Below are positions 34,980 through 43,912 of a stretch of DNA of 64,000 nucleotides, piece by piece (the first letter of the stretch is position 1; each line of letters starts with the position of its first letter). The DNA lies in NCBI RefSeq assembly GCF_024808255.1, contig NZ_JANTYS010000015.1:120056-184055 (forward strand), read 5' to 3'. The notes under the pieces were generated by a model. That model ran no database searches. It saw only the letters and a list, made by a program, of their open reading frames with translations, and was not told the origin of the DNA. A program made the position numbers and the translations under genes. This DNA comes from Mucilaginibacter dorajii (GTDB taxonomy: Bacteria; Bacteroidota; Bacteroidia; Sphingobacteriales; Sphingobacteriaceae).

Positions 34980-36166
34980 GGCTTCGAAAATACTAATGAA
35001 GTACAATTACCTCCAAAACCAAATGAATTTGACATGACGTGGGTGATAGCCGCCGACCGGTGATCCATTACCGGCTGTAGCCGTATATCCGCGATAGGCT
35101 CACTGAAATTCAGGTTAGGATACAATTCCTGCCTGTCAATATTCAGCACGCTATACACCGCCTCAATAGCGCTGGCTGCCCCAAGGGTATGCCCCGTGAA
35201 GCCTTTGGTTGATGCAAAGTTGGGGAGGGTACCAAACAGGTTTAACATCGCCCGGCTTTCTACTTCATCATTATTTTCGGTACCTGTGCCGTGGGCATTT
35301 ATAAAATCTATATCGGCTGGGTTTAATCCGGCACTTTCCAACGCGCTTTTCATAGCCAGGTATGGGCCATCACCTTCAGGTGATAATGAGGATGGATGAT
35401 AGGCATCATTGGCATTGCCATATCCGCTAACACAGGCGTAATTTTTTTTACCCGTGGCGTCGCTCTCTTTTTCCAGTACCAGGAAGGCCGCGCCCTCACC
35501 TAAGTTTAAACCTTTGCGGTTTTGATCAAAGGGCGTACAAGCTTCGTCGGATAGGATGCGCAATGCGTTAAAGCCATTCACCGTAAATTTGGCCAGGCTA
35601 TCGGCACCGCCAACAATTACCCGGCTGGCCAGTCCGTTTTTGATCAAACGGCAGCCATACATAATGGCGTTTGCCGATGAGGAGCAAGCCGTATTCATGG
35701 TATTTACCACGCCGGTAATGTTGTACCTGTTTTGGATAAACAGGTTTACCGACGCGTAATCAAACGATCTGACGTATTCAACATTTTCGGTATCGCCATG
35801 GGTATTTGCATACAATTCATCGGTAAGGCACATGCCGCCAACCGTTGTGGCCCCCACAAGGGCGGTATCATGTGCCGAAAGTTCATCGGGGCTGAGCCCG
35901 GCATCGGCAATAGCTTCTTTAAAAGCGTGCAATGCAAGTAAGGTAGTGCGCGTTACGCCAGGCTGAGTAACATTAAGTTTTGTTTTAAGTTCATCGGTGC
36001 TAACTAAAACCTCGCCAAAGGGCAGCAGACCAGAATACCGCGAAGGGAAATTGCCGCCACCTTTGATAATACCGGTTTTGCCCATTACCAATGCCGCGTG
36101 ATTTTCATTAACCGAGTGCCCAATAGCACTGATTACTCCTATCCCGGTTACAACAATCCTGTCCAA
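34976..36166 (-). CDS. Beta-ketoacyl-ACP synthase (FabF-like, cluster KS 1)
   Basis: A 396-residue condensing enzyme with an intact Cys-His-His site: Cys in NTACSSSANA (near residue 162), His in INAHGTGTENN and His in FTGHTLGAASA. It should elongate an acyl-ACP with malonyl-ACP, working with the Cys-less partner it overlaps by 4 bp. The start is a TTG (MDRIVVTGIGV), placed 12 bp after the ACP stop; no ATG fits the conserved N-terminus. Part of the resorcinol-lipid operon. Housekeeping fabF is not seen in the window, and the KS/CLF pairing argues for a secondary role. Confidence 0.87.
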   Translation of the reverse strand: MDRIVVTGIGVISAIGHSVNENHAALVMGKTGIIKGGGNFPSRYSGLLPFGEVLVSTDELKTKLNVTQPGVTRTTLLALHAFKEAIADAGLSPDELSAHDTALVGATTVGGMCLTDELYANTHGDTENVEYVRSFDYASVNLFIQNRYNITGVVNTMNTACSSSANAIMYGCRLIKNGLASRVIVGGADSLAKFTVNGFNALRILSDEACTPFDQNRKGLNLGEGAAFLVLEKESDATGKKNYACVSGYGNANDAYHPSSLSPEGDGPYLAMKSALESAGLNPADIDFINAHGTGTENNDEVESRAMLNLFGTLPNFASTKGFTGHTLGAASAIEAVYSVLNIDRQELYPNLNFSEPIADIRLQPVMDHRSAAITHVMSNSFGFGGNCTSLVFSKP

Positions 36167-36178
36167 TTTTGCAGCGTT

Positions 36179-36442
36179 TTATTTTTGCCCGTGTTCTTTA
36201 ATATAAGCAGCCATGGTATTTACATCAACCAGTACTTTGCGGCCCTCTTTGGGGTCTTGTATGTTAACACCGTACTCGCGTTTTAACAATACAATAAGTT
36301 CTAATGAATCGATGGAATCAAGGCCCAGGCCATCACCAAATAACGGCTCATCGTCTTTAATGTCTGCCGGGGTAAGATCAGTTAAGTTTAGAAACTGGAT
36401 GATCTGAACTTTTAACTTCTCCTTTAATTCTGCTATTTCCAT
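36179..36442 (-). CDS. Acyl carrier protein (cluster ACP 1)
   Basis: An 87-residue ACP with the phosphopantetheine attachment Ser in GLGLDSIDSLELIV. It is long for an ACP only because of its helical N-terminus (MEIAELKEKLKVQIIQFLNL). It lies between the ABC permease (6 bp) and ketosynthase 1 (12 bp) genes, so it should carry the chain built by that KS/CLF pair. The phosphopantetheinyl transferase at 45898 may activate it. Confidence 0.9.
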   Translation of the reverse strand: MEIAELKEKLKVQIIQFLNLTDLTPADIKDDEPLFGDGLGLDSIDSLELIVLLKREYGVNIQDPKEGRKVLVDVNTMAAYIKEHGQK

Positions 36443-36448
36443 CTTTAT

Positions 36449-37732
36449 CTATATTAAATTTTTTCTTTTTAAACCTATGTATGTTAACCCCTGGAAAACC
36501 AGCGTAATACCTAATAACGGAATGATGCTGATCACCACATCTTTTAATCCCGCGCCCTGTAAAAACAACCCGTAATAAGCTTCAATGCACCAATGCAACG
36601 GCGATAGGGTGCTTATTGTTTTTAACGCGCCCGGCATGGCAAATGATGGCACCATTAAACCGCCAATGGCTGATAATATCACGATGGATACCGCCCCAAA
36701 GCCGTTGGCTTGTTCCTGTGTATGGGCAAATACACCTACGCATATGGCATAGCTTACCGCGCAATAACCACAGGCCAGCGTTACAATAAACAGCCCGAAG
36801 ATATCGGCAGGTAAGTTTAAAGCAGGCAGGTTAATATACGGAAAAACCCAGATGCCTAACGAAAATATCACCAACGCCTGAAATAGGGTAACGCACAAAT
36901 AAGTGATTTGCTTTGATAATAAACCTACCGCGAAATTAGTAGGCAATGTTTTTAAACGGATAAAGCTGCCGCTGATCTTTTCCCTCACCACGCTGCCACT
37001 TAACGACATGATGATGAAAAACATGGCAAAAATAGTCCACGATGGTACGTTATGCTGCGTGGCGTTTGGCGCTTTGGTGCTGCCATTTTTTGATACCGGC
37101 ACCTGGTTAATGGCGGCCTTGCCGTTCTGCATTTCGTTTTCTAATGCCGCGGGCATTTCTTTTTCGTTGATGGCGAAGTAGAGCGTACGCAATGTTTCGC
37201 GGCTTTCCACAATTTGCAAAGCGCTGCCCAGGGCTCCATTTACCGAGAACCTGATCGACTCGGGAATGGATGGGTTATAATACAGTATAAGCGGTGTGGC
37301 AGCCGAAGGGGCTACCTCTTTAGCCGAATCGGCCTGCAATCCAAAGCTTTTTAAGGCTTTGTTTGACGATCCTTTTGCTTTTGCTTCAATCTTCTGCGTA
37401 AAATCTGCTGGGATGGTGATGGCCAGCATGGCGTCATTGGCGTGCATTCCATCGGCAATTTGCTGCGGGTTTTGATCGCCTGCCACCTGCGTCACTTTAA
37501 ACATGCCAATTTTGTTAATAGTGGCAATCAGCTGGGCACTTAGTTTTCCGGCGTCTTTATTACAAACTACTACAGTAAGTTTGTTTTTATTCATGAGCTG
37601 GAAAGTGCTGTTCTGGATGCTGGTTACCACAATAACCAAAATAACCGGCATGATAAACATAAGGGAAATGCCCACCTTATCGCGCAGCAAAATTCTTACA
37701 TCTTTAATAATGGAAGCCCGGAGCTTGAACAT
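36449..37732 (-). CDS. ABC-2 type transporter permease
   Basis: A 427-residue permease: one N-terminal membrane helix (IMPVILVIVVTS), a large extracytoplasmic domain (about residues 45-230), then five or six helices to the C-terminus. This is the layout of ABC-2 exporters of the YhgE/DrrB-like type that move lipids, drugs or polyketides outwards. The start codon overlaps the ATPase stop by one base (TAATG). Its place inside the ketosynthase operon suggests export of the resorcinol product. Confidence 0.87.
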   Translation of the reverse strand: MFKLRASIIKDVRILLRDKVGISLMFIMPVILVIVVTSIQNSTFQLMNKNKLTVVVCNKDAGKLSAQLIATINKIGMFKVTQVAGDQNPQQIADGMHANDAMLAITIPADFTQKIEAKAKGSSNKALKSFGLQADSAKEVAPSAATPLILYYNPSIPESIRFSVNGALGSALQIVESRETLRTLYFAINEKEMPAALENEMQNGKAAINQVPVSKNGSTKAPNATQHNVPSWTIFAMFFIIMSLSGSVVREKISGSFIRLKTLPTNFAVGLLSKQITYLCVTLFQALVIFSLGIWVFPYINLPALNLPADIFGLFIVTLACGYCAVSYAICVGVFAHTQEQANGFGAVSIVILSAIGGLMVPSFAMPGALKTISTLSPLHWCIEAYYGLFLQGAGLKDVVISIIPLLGITLVFQGLTYIGLKRKNLI

Positions 37733-38487
37733 TAGTTGCGGTACTCCTTTCCCGTTAAGTTTAAAAACAACTCCTCCAAATCCTGATGACCGTATTCTTC
37801 CAGCAGATCATCCAGTTTGCCTTCCCGCACAATTTCACCTTTATCTACCAGGGCTATCTGCTCGCATAAACCTTCGGCCTCGCTCAATTGATGTGAGGTA
37901 TAGATTAGCGTAGTGCCGTTTTTATTGAGTTGCTTTAGATAGTCAATAATTGCATGGCGGGTTTGCACATCCACCCCAACAGTCGGCTCATCTAAAAACA
38001 GGATCTTTGGATTATGGATCACCCCGATGGCCAGGTTAACCCTGCGTTTCATCCCGCCAGAAAAATTTTCGACGGCCTTGTGGCTTACTTCTGTCAACCC
38101 CAGGATCTCCAATAACTCAGCCGATCGTTGTGCTATTTGCTTGCGGTTCAATCCGTACCAGGCCCCAAAAAACTCCAGGTTTTCAATCGGGCTTAGTTCC
38201 TGGTAAAAAGAAAAATCCTGTGGTACAAAGCCAAACAGTTTATTTACGGCCTTGCTTTTTGTGCCGATTTTATGCCCTAATAACTCAATATTACCGGCAT
38301 CGGCAACAAGCAAGCCCGTCATGAGGTTCATAAGCGTGGTTTTGCCTGCACCATTTGGGCCAAACAGGCCAAAGCGTTCGCCCTCTTTGATCTTTAAATT
38401 AAGGTCATGATAGGTCACTCCCGAATTACCGGGGTAATGAAAACCAAGGTTTTCGATATTTACCGCGAGAGATGTGTTGGTTACCAT
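37732..38487 (-). CDS. ABC transporter ATP-binding protein
   Basis: A 251-residue ATPase with Walker A GPNGAGKTTLMN, Q-loop VPQDFSFYQ, signature NFSGGMKRR, Walker B ILFLDEPTVGVD, and the switch His in YTSHQ. It belongs to the class usually paired with ABC-2 exporters. It overlaps both neighbours (permease by 1 bp, BtrH-like gene by 7 bp), so the three are translated together. It powers the permease at 36449. Confidence 0.93.
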   Translation of the reverse strand: MVTNTSLAVNIENLGFHYPGNSGVTYHDLNLKIKEGERFGLFGPNGAGKTTLMNLMTGLLVADAGNIELLGHKIGTKSKAVNKLFGFVPQDFSFYQELSPIENLEFFGAWYGLNRKQIAQRSAELLEILGLTEVSHKAVENFSGGMKRRVNLAIGVIHNPKILFLDEPTVGVDVQTRHAIIDYLKQLNKNGTTLIYTSHQLSEAEGLCEQIALVDKGEIVREGKLDDLLEEYGHQDLEELFLNLTGKEYRN

Positions 38488-39491
38488 TTGATATTTTTCA
38501 GTATGGTAAAAGCTTTCTTTTCAATTTCGGCAATTTCTAAAAGATAATCGCCCATTATATTAAAATCGTCCTGGCTGCCAATGCGGCCTTTATAAATACC
38601 CGCAGCCTGTACCGCCGCTGTGCGCCACAGATCCCCGGCCTGGGTAAACATTTCCGATGCTTTGAGCAAATCCGCGTTGGGCAGGTAATCATTCGCCTGC
38701 TGCAAAAAGGCCGCGTAAATATAGCGGAAACCGCCACCGCCGGTACCAATTTCTTCCTGCATGCGCACCAGTTGGGCAAGGTATAAGCCCGCTGTTTTTA
38801 TACCCAGTTTATCGCGCCAGGTTTTGATTTTTCGGCCTGTATAACTTATCCCGCTAACACCCGCGAAAGGGCCTGGGATTGAGAGCATGGTAAAGGCGTT
38901 CTTTTTGATTCCGTTTTTAATGGCCTGCCTGATCTGGTCGTCGGTAATTGGCATTTGATTACCCGGGTAATACAATTGGCCCTTCGGCGCTAAAGCACCT
39001 TTGGCAAAGCGCACCCGTTCCAATTCGTAACTGGTAAGCGTAGTAGCGTGTTCCATAATTGGGTCGCTGATCAGGTAGTTATCTCCCTCTTTACCAAAAA
39101 CAATAAGGTTATGCGCGTTAAAGTGAAACCTGTACTCCTTAGGAAAATACGACAAGTAATAAACCCCCACCTGTGCGCCAACCGGCTGGCCGGCTTCCAG
39201 GCTCTCCATTAAAGCCGCCTCGGCTTTTTCTTTTGAGCTGAATTTTTTTTGCACCACCGGTATTCCCAATGATTTGCAAGTACGGTTAAATATAAAGCCC
39301 GGCATAGAGCGAAATGCTATGGCCGGTCCGTTATTTATTTTTATTAACGGTACGTACACAAAAAACAACCCGGCACCAATGCCAAAAGCCAGTGGCTCGG
39401 TTATTTTGCCGTTCGAGATCTTTTTTAATAAATTACTGGTAACCCCCGATTCGCAATGTGCAGCTTGTCCGTGTTCAAAATCAATCTTCAT
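38481..39491 (-). CDS. BtrH-like papain-fold protein (putative acyltransferase)
   Basis: A 336-residue protein related to the BtrH N-terminal/DUF4872 family. BtrH itself moves an acyl group from an ACP to an amine in butirosin synthesis. A Cys-His-Asp set is visible: Cys in AAHCESGVTSNLL (near residue 13), His in NAHNLIVFG, and Asp in LISDPIM. The start may be ATG 39491 or the ATG two codons upstream (39497); both overlap the preceding gene. It could transfer or release a chain from one of the cluster ACPs. I know BtrH-like genes from flexirubin-type loci, but their reaction there is not established. Confidence 0.75.
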   Translation of the reverse strand: MKIDFEHGQAAHCESGVTSNLLKKISNGKITEPLAFGIGAGLFFVYVPLIKINNGPAIAFRSMPGFIFNRTCKSLGIPVVQKKFSSKEKAEAALMESLEAGQPVGAQVGVYYLSYFPKEYRFHFNAHNLIVFGKEGDNYLISDPIMEHATTLTSYELERVRFAKGALAPKGQLYYPGNQMPITDDQIRQAIKNGIKKNAFTMLSIPGPFAGVSGISYTGRKIKTWRDKLGIKTAGLYLAQLVRMQEEIGTGGGGFRYIYAAFLQQANDYLPNADLLKASEMFTQAGDLWRTAAVQAAGIYKGRIGSQDDFNIMGDYLLEIAEIEKKAFTILKNIKW

Positions 39492-39888
39492 GCACATCCA
39501 TACTTTTTAGCTCTGCAACCTTTACATTAAAGGCTTCGGCATATTTTTCTAATTCTTTTTCTGATAGTTTATTAAATACATCGGGCTTTAGGTGGCGTTT
39601 GATCTGCCATTTCCAAAACCCGGTATAATCGGCAACAATACTGGTATCCATTAACCGTAATTCCATAAAAAACAACAGCGGACTGGCCTCGCCATTTAAA
39701 ACCTTTTGTTTTGCCTGCGCAATGCGGCCCTGTATTTCTTCCCAGGCTACATCAAGCGCTTTGATCTTTACATCCCAGCCATCGCTTAAAGTAGTTACGT
39801 ATTTACCCGTGCTATCGGTTGCGTAGCATACTTCTTTTGTGATTTTACCAAGCGAACTTAAATCCTGGGGTACGTTTTCCTGTTTCAT
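39481..39888 (-). CDS. Conserved cluster protein of unknown function
   Basis: A 135-residue soluble protein with no signal peptide or recognised domain. It is mostly helical in appearance, with a Lys/Glu-rich C-terminal half (LSEKELEKYAEAFNVKVAELKS). It overlaps the BtrH-like gene by 11-17 bp and is 12 bp from the DarB gene, so it is certainly part of the operon. A role as an accessory subunit to BtrH or DarB is a guess from position. Confidence 0.7.
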   Translation of the reverse strand: MKQENVPQDLSSLGKITKEVCYATDSTGKYVTTLSDGWDVKIKALDVAWEEIQGRIAQAKQKVLNGEASPLLFFMELRLMDTSIVADYTGFWKWQIKRHLKPDVFNKLSEKELEKYAEAFNVKVAELKSMDVHED

Positions 39889-39900
39889 GGTTTTTAAGCC

Positions 39901-41049
39901 TTAAACAACTGTAAGCATGGCATACATGTAAGAGAACCTGGAGCTTTCGGGCACCAGCAATAAGATCTTTTCGCCAACTTTTAATTTGCCGCTGTGAAAC
40001 AACTCGTTTATCATCAAATAAACAGAAGCCGCGCCAACATTACCCACGGTGTAGAGGTTCATGAACCATTTTTCGTAAGGGATACCGCCGCCATAAATCT
40101 CGATCATTTCGTAGATCTTCGGCCTGAAAAAGTCGCTACTAATGTGTGGTAAAAAATGGTCAATATCATTAACCCCTAAACCACGCCTTTCAAAAATCTC
40201 TTTGATCTTTTTACCACCCAGCGGAACGATGTTATCACTCAGTAAACCAATATCCTGTTTTATGCTGAAAATAGATTTATTCATTACCTCTTCGGGCGTA
40301 AAATCCATGAAACCTTTCAGGCTGCCATCGGGTAGTTTTTCGGCCCCCATATACATACAGGCATCCATTTCGTTGGCGTATGATACACCTTCAATCCAAT
40401 CCACCCGCAGGCTGATGCCGGTTTCGTTAGGCTTATCAGTCATTAAAAATGCCGATGCGCCGTCGGACAGCATCCACCTTAAAAAATCTTTATGGAAAGC
40501 TATGTATGGGTTTTCAGTAAGTTCCTTGAGTTTCTGAGCTTCCTCTTCAAACACATCAGATACCAGCAGCCCCGAAAATCTTTCTGAGCCGGTGGCAACC
40601 GCCTGTTTGCAATCGCCGGATTTGATGGCCATATATGCATACTTTAAAGCATGCATGCCCGCGCAGCAAACACCAGCCGGCGATACCACTTCAATGGCAC
40701 CGGTTTCGGGCAGCCAGCCGTGGGTCATTACACCATGACTGGGCATCATTTGATCTGGTGATGAAGTACCGCATGAAAGCAGGGCAGTTTCCTCAATTTT
40801 AGCTGAAGTATTTTTAAATAACTCTTTAACAGCCAGCGCGGTCATTTGCGCGTTGGTGTGGGTAGCTTTATGATTTTTATCTAAGGCGTAGTACCTGGTT
40901 TGGATACCATTATTCCTCAAAACTATTTTTTTTGATTTCGAGGGTTTGTTGTCGATATAACCCAGGTACAGCTCCATGTCATCACTCGCAACAGGCTCGT
41001 TTGGCAAAAAAGCAGATGTGGTGTTTATATAAACCTCGTTAAAAGACAT
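39901..41049 (-). CDS. darB: DarB-like beta-ketoacyl synthase III (resorcinol-forming)
   Basis: A 382-residue KASIII-fold enzyme. The catalytic set is intact: Cys in PAGVCCAGMHAL, His in DHFLPHISSDFF and Asn in YTVGNVGAASVYL. DarB enzymes join a beta-ketoacyl thioester with an enoyl thioester to give a cyclohexanedione, which DarA then aromatises to a 2,5-dialkylresorcinol. The assignment as DarB and not FabH rests on its length (FabH is about 320), the divergent N-terminus (YINTTSAFLPNEPV), and the DarA gene 7 bp upstream. Key enzyme of the cluster. Confidence 0.83.
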   Translation of the reverse strand: MSFNEVYINTTSAFLPNEPVASDDMELYLGYIDNKPSKSKKIVLRNNGIQTRYYALDKNHKATHTNAQMTALAVKELFKNTSAKIEETALLSCGTSSPDQMMPSHGVMTHGWLPETGAIEVVSPAGVCCAGMHALKYAYMAIKSGDCKQAVATGSERFSGLLVSDVFEEEAQKLKELTENPYIAFHKDFLRWMLSDGASAFLMTDKPNETGISLRVDWIEGVSYANEMDACMYMGAEKLPDGSLKGFMDFTPEEVMNKSIFSIKQDIGLLSDNIVPLGGKKIKEIFERRGLGVNDIDHFLPHISSDFFRPKIYEMIEIYGGGIPYEKWFMNLYTVGNVGAASVYLMINELFHSGKLKVGEKILLLVPESSRFSYMYAMLTVV

Positions 41050-41056
41050 GTAAATG

Positions 41057-41956
41057 TTAATTTAATTGTAAATAATAATTCATTTTAGCCTCAATCCGTT
41101 GGCCAAAAAATGGTTTTATAAAAATCATATCCAGTATGAGCAGGATAGGCGCTCCTATAAACAGGGCAATAAAAAGATAATATTTAAATGCCGTAAGCCA
41201 TGGCCCTTTGTTTTTGCGTTTAGCAATAGTTTTTGCCCATACCGCAAAAATGATCTTGGCCTTGCCCTCAATAAACATCAGGGGATACTTGATATGTACG
41301 GCATCCTGATGCATAAATTCGTCCTGCAGGCTATCCCAGTAAACCATATCCATACGGGCAGCTATAATCCGGCCAAACCTGGCAACACCAATAATTTCCT
41401 GCTCATCAATACCGGGCTTAGGGAATATATTTAAATAACGTTCTTTTTTACCGGTTAGCATCCAGTAAAAAATGGTGATGAAGCTTATGGGGTTAAGATG
41501 CCTGTCAACAAGGGCAATATTACCAACCAGCTTAGCCCCGGTGTTTTGTATTGATGTGCGGAAGCGCTCAAAAGCGTTAAGCCACATATTGCGTGCCGCG
41601 CTGATGGTTACCACGGGTGTACCATTCAGCACTTTCATAAAATCGGGGTGGTTGATGAGCGAGTTTGAAGGAATGCTTGGCGATAAAAACCAGGGTTGAT
41701 AGCCAATGATAACCAGGTCATACTTAGATTCCTTTAGCGTGAAAGGTTCTATCTCGGCAGATGCCCCCAGTACACAATCGGGCATTACACTAAAAAAGGT
41801 GGACCCTTTCCACGGAAAATTATAGCTGTTTACCATTTTAATGGCCACCTTCTCAACCGAATAACCGGCATCAATCACGGGCTGCGTAAGCGAATCAATG
41901 ATATCGCTCATCTGGCCCGACTGGGTGTAGTAAATAGCTAAAACTTTTTTATTCAT
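41057..41956 (-). CDS. darA: DarA-like flavodoxin-fold enzyme (resorcinol aromatase)
   Basis: A 299-residue protein. The N-terminus KVLAIYYTQSGQMSDII is a flavodoxin-type phosphate-binding loop, so FMN binding is likely. The C-terminus has a membrane helix (LFIALFIGAPILLILDMIF), anchoring it to the membrane. DarA family members convert the cyclohexanedione made by DarB to a resorcinol. ATG 41956 is chosen over a GTG one codon before it. It lies 6 bp after a small secreted protein gene and 7 bp before darB. Confidence 0.8.
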   Translation of the reverse strand: MNKKVLAIYYTQSGQMSDIIDSLTQPVIDAGYSVEKVAIKMVNSYNFPWKGSTFFSVMPDCVLGASAEIEPFTLKESKYDLVIIGYQPWFLSPSIPSNSLINHPDFMKVLNGTPVVTISAARNMWLNAFERFRTSIQNTGAKLVGNIALVDRHLNPISFITIFYWMLTGKKERYLNIFPKPGIDEQEIIGVARFGRIIAARMDMVYWDSLQDEFMHQDAVHIKYPLMFIEGKAKIIFAVWAKTIAKRKNKGPWLTAFKYYLFIALFIGAPILLILDMIFIKPFFGQRIEAKMNYYLQLN

Positions 41957-41962
41957 CACAGC

Positions 41963-42457
41963 TTAGTTTAGGTCTTCGGTATGCAAAACTTTTGATGTTT
42001 TGCTATAGTCAATAATTGCCCGCTGTACAACAGGCGACAGTGTTTTAAAGTTTTTCACTACCAACTCCTTATCTTTTTCGATATCGGCCTTGTAATGAAC
42101 AATTTTGGGGGCTTTTTCCTGGATCACCAAACGTAAAAAATGCAGATCGGTGTTTTCGGGTTCGGCCTGTAGTGCCGTTTCCAGCTTGATCCTGCCGGCT
42201 TTGAAAAAGCTCAGCTTGTCTTTAGGTTTGCCGGCAAGGCTTGCTTTTTTCATTAATAAAGCGCCCTCGTAGCCATTGTTCCCCGCATCGGCCAAATTAG
42301 TAAGTTCCTGGTTTATTTCGTCGATATTGTCAGACGCCATAGCCTTGTAAAAGGGAGCCTTCTCCAACTTTTGCGCGTAAACTGTAGTGCAATTCAGTAT
42401 TAAAACAAGCAAAAAAGCACAGGCAAGCGCCCAATGCATTCTCAGATAATTTCTCAT
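41963..42457 (-). CDS. Exported cluster protein of unknown function
   Basis: A 164-residue protein with an N-terminal membrane or signal segment (HWALACAFLLVLILNCTTVYAQ) and a helical remainder (KAPFYKAMASDNIDEINQEL). ATG 42457 (MRNYLRMHW) is preferred, as the frame upstream has no signal-like start. First gene of the minus-strand operon, 6 bp before darA. The family was not recognised; a periplasmic helper in product transport is one possibility. Confidence 0.7.
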   Translation of the reverse strand: MRNYLRMHWALACAFLLVLILNCTTVYAQKLEKAPFYKAMASDNIDEINQELTNLADAGNNGYEGALLMKKASLAGKPKDKLSFFKAGRIKLETALQAEPENTDLHFLRLVIQEKAPKIVHYKADIEKDKELVVKNFKTLSPVVQRAIIDYSKTSKVLHTEDLN

Positions 42458-42689
42458 AATCCTTACCAAATGTAATAAATAAAACAAGCCGTGCAAACCA
42501 ATTGGCGTGTTGGCCTTATAGCCATATCCCCAACCCATTTAAGCTCATTTAGTTTTTTATTTTTTTATTAATGGGTATCAATGTATTAGTAACAGAGGCG
42601 AGAATTGGTGGAAGGTTTAATTTGAGGAGGCATAAAAGATGTGGGCGAATGCTCCCGGATACAAAACAAACAATAGCGACTCTGGCAAT

Positions 42690-42890
42690 TCAGATATTAC
42701 CAATAAAGATTTAACGTTGTTAAACCTGATGCCCTTACCTGCCTTTAATTCATTCATTGCAGCAACAGTATCTGCATTGGGAATATTATTTTCATTTTTT
42801 ACCTTAACAGATATACCCATCTCCTTCAGAACCTCTACAACCAAGTGGGTTTTGCTATTGAAAGTCGAATAAACTAATTGTTTGGCTCAT
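42690..42890 (-). pseudogene. Decayed type II antitoxin gene
   Basis: An ATG at 42890 reads MSQTI, then a +1 shift continues VYSTFNSKTHLVVEVLKEMG ... ADTVAAMNELKAGKGIRFNN. A second single-base shift near 42701 would give FGNI and a TGA at 42690. The AMNELKAGKGIRFNNVKSL tail is typical of small Bacteroidota antitoxins. Two frame lesions within 200 bp point to true decay, and no toxin gene adjoins. It sits in the 620-bp gap between the two resorcinol operons, where both promoters must lie; otherwise I see only A/T-rich DNA there. Confidence 0.45.
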
Positions 42891-43077
42891 GTTAATTTTG
42901 AATCCTAATTTGACTTTCGACTATTTGCCGTGTCTTACCAATGTTTATAGCCTCAAATCATTAAAAATCGATTTTCTTTCGCTTACTTTGAGGTTTGAAT
43001 TTTTTTAAGGAATTTAATGGTATAATTTATCGCATCTTCCGTATACATGCATATGAAAATAGAAGTCGTTGGTTCAC

Positions 43078-43893
43078 ATGGATAAAGCTCAACAGTTTGT
43101 GGGGGAGTGGGCCGTGGTTTTAGGGGGATCAAGCGGATTTGGTTTTGCCGCTTTACAAAAGCTGGCAAGCCATGGTATGAACATAGCTGTTTTATACCGT
43201 GAAACAGCCATCACCGAAAAACCACTTAAAGAAAATCTTGCCAAAATAGCTACCGAAAACGCCGTAACTATATTGCCTTTCAATATAAACGCGCTTGAGC
43301 CGGGCGGTCGCGATTTATTTTTAAAACAATTTACGCAAGTTGCTGTACATAAACATTGTGTTAAGCTATTGTTGCATTCTATAGCCCGGGGCAATTTAAA
43401 ACCACTGGCGGCAAGTGCAGCAGATACCGAAAACACGAATGTTCTTTCTACAGATGATATACAAGCCACAAGCTACGCCATGAGCAATAGTTTGCTGGAT
43501 TGGACCAGGCTTTTGTTAAACGCCGGTTTGTTTAACGCCGATGCCCGGATAATTGGGCTCACCAGCGATGGTGCCCATAAATATTGGGAAAGCTATGCCG
43601 CAGTATCAATTGCCAAGGCATCGTTAGAGAGCCTGACTAAATACATGGCTGTTGAGTTTAGCCGGTTTGGCTTAAAAACAAACCTGGTACAGGCGGGGGT
43701 TACCGAAACAGCATCGCTGAAAAGGATCCCCGGCAGCGATAAACTGATAACCCTGGCCAGCGAAAATAACCCGATGGGGCGCATAACCAGGCCAACGGAT
43801 GTGGCAAATGTGATATATATGCTTTGTACCGACGAAGCTTTTTGGATAAATGGTTCATTGATTCATGTAGACGGTGGTGAACATTGTTTGTAA
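43078..43893 (+). CDS. Enoyl-ACP reductase-type SDR (FabI/FabL-like)
   Basis: A 271-residue short-chain dehydrogenase. The nucleotide motif is GGSSGFGFA. The catalytic site SYAAVSIAKASLESLTKYMA has Tyr-x6-Lys, the spacing of FabI-type enoyl reductases, not the Tyr-x3-Lys of ketoreductases, and LLHSIARG matches the FabI substrate-loop region. It should reduce enoyl-ACP so that at least one chain is saturated. ATG 43078 is chosen (MDKAQQF); a TTG lies three codons upstream. First gene of the plus-strand operon. Confidence 0.83.
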   Translation: MDKAQQFVGEWAVVLGGSSGFGFAALQKLASHGMNIAVLYRETAITEKPLKENLAKIATENAVTILPFNINALEPGGRDLFLKQFTQVAVHKHCVKLLLHSIARGNLKPLAASAADTENTNVLSTDDIQATSYAMSNSLLDWTRLLLNAGLFNADARIIGLTSDGAHKYWESYAAVSIAKASLESLTKYMAVEFSRFGLKTNLVQAGVTETASLKRIPGSDKLITLASENNPMGRITRPTDVANVIYMLCTDEAFWINGSLIHVDGGEHCL

Positions 43894-43912
43894 CTATTAT
43901 ACTTTTTAATGC

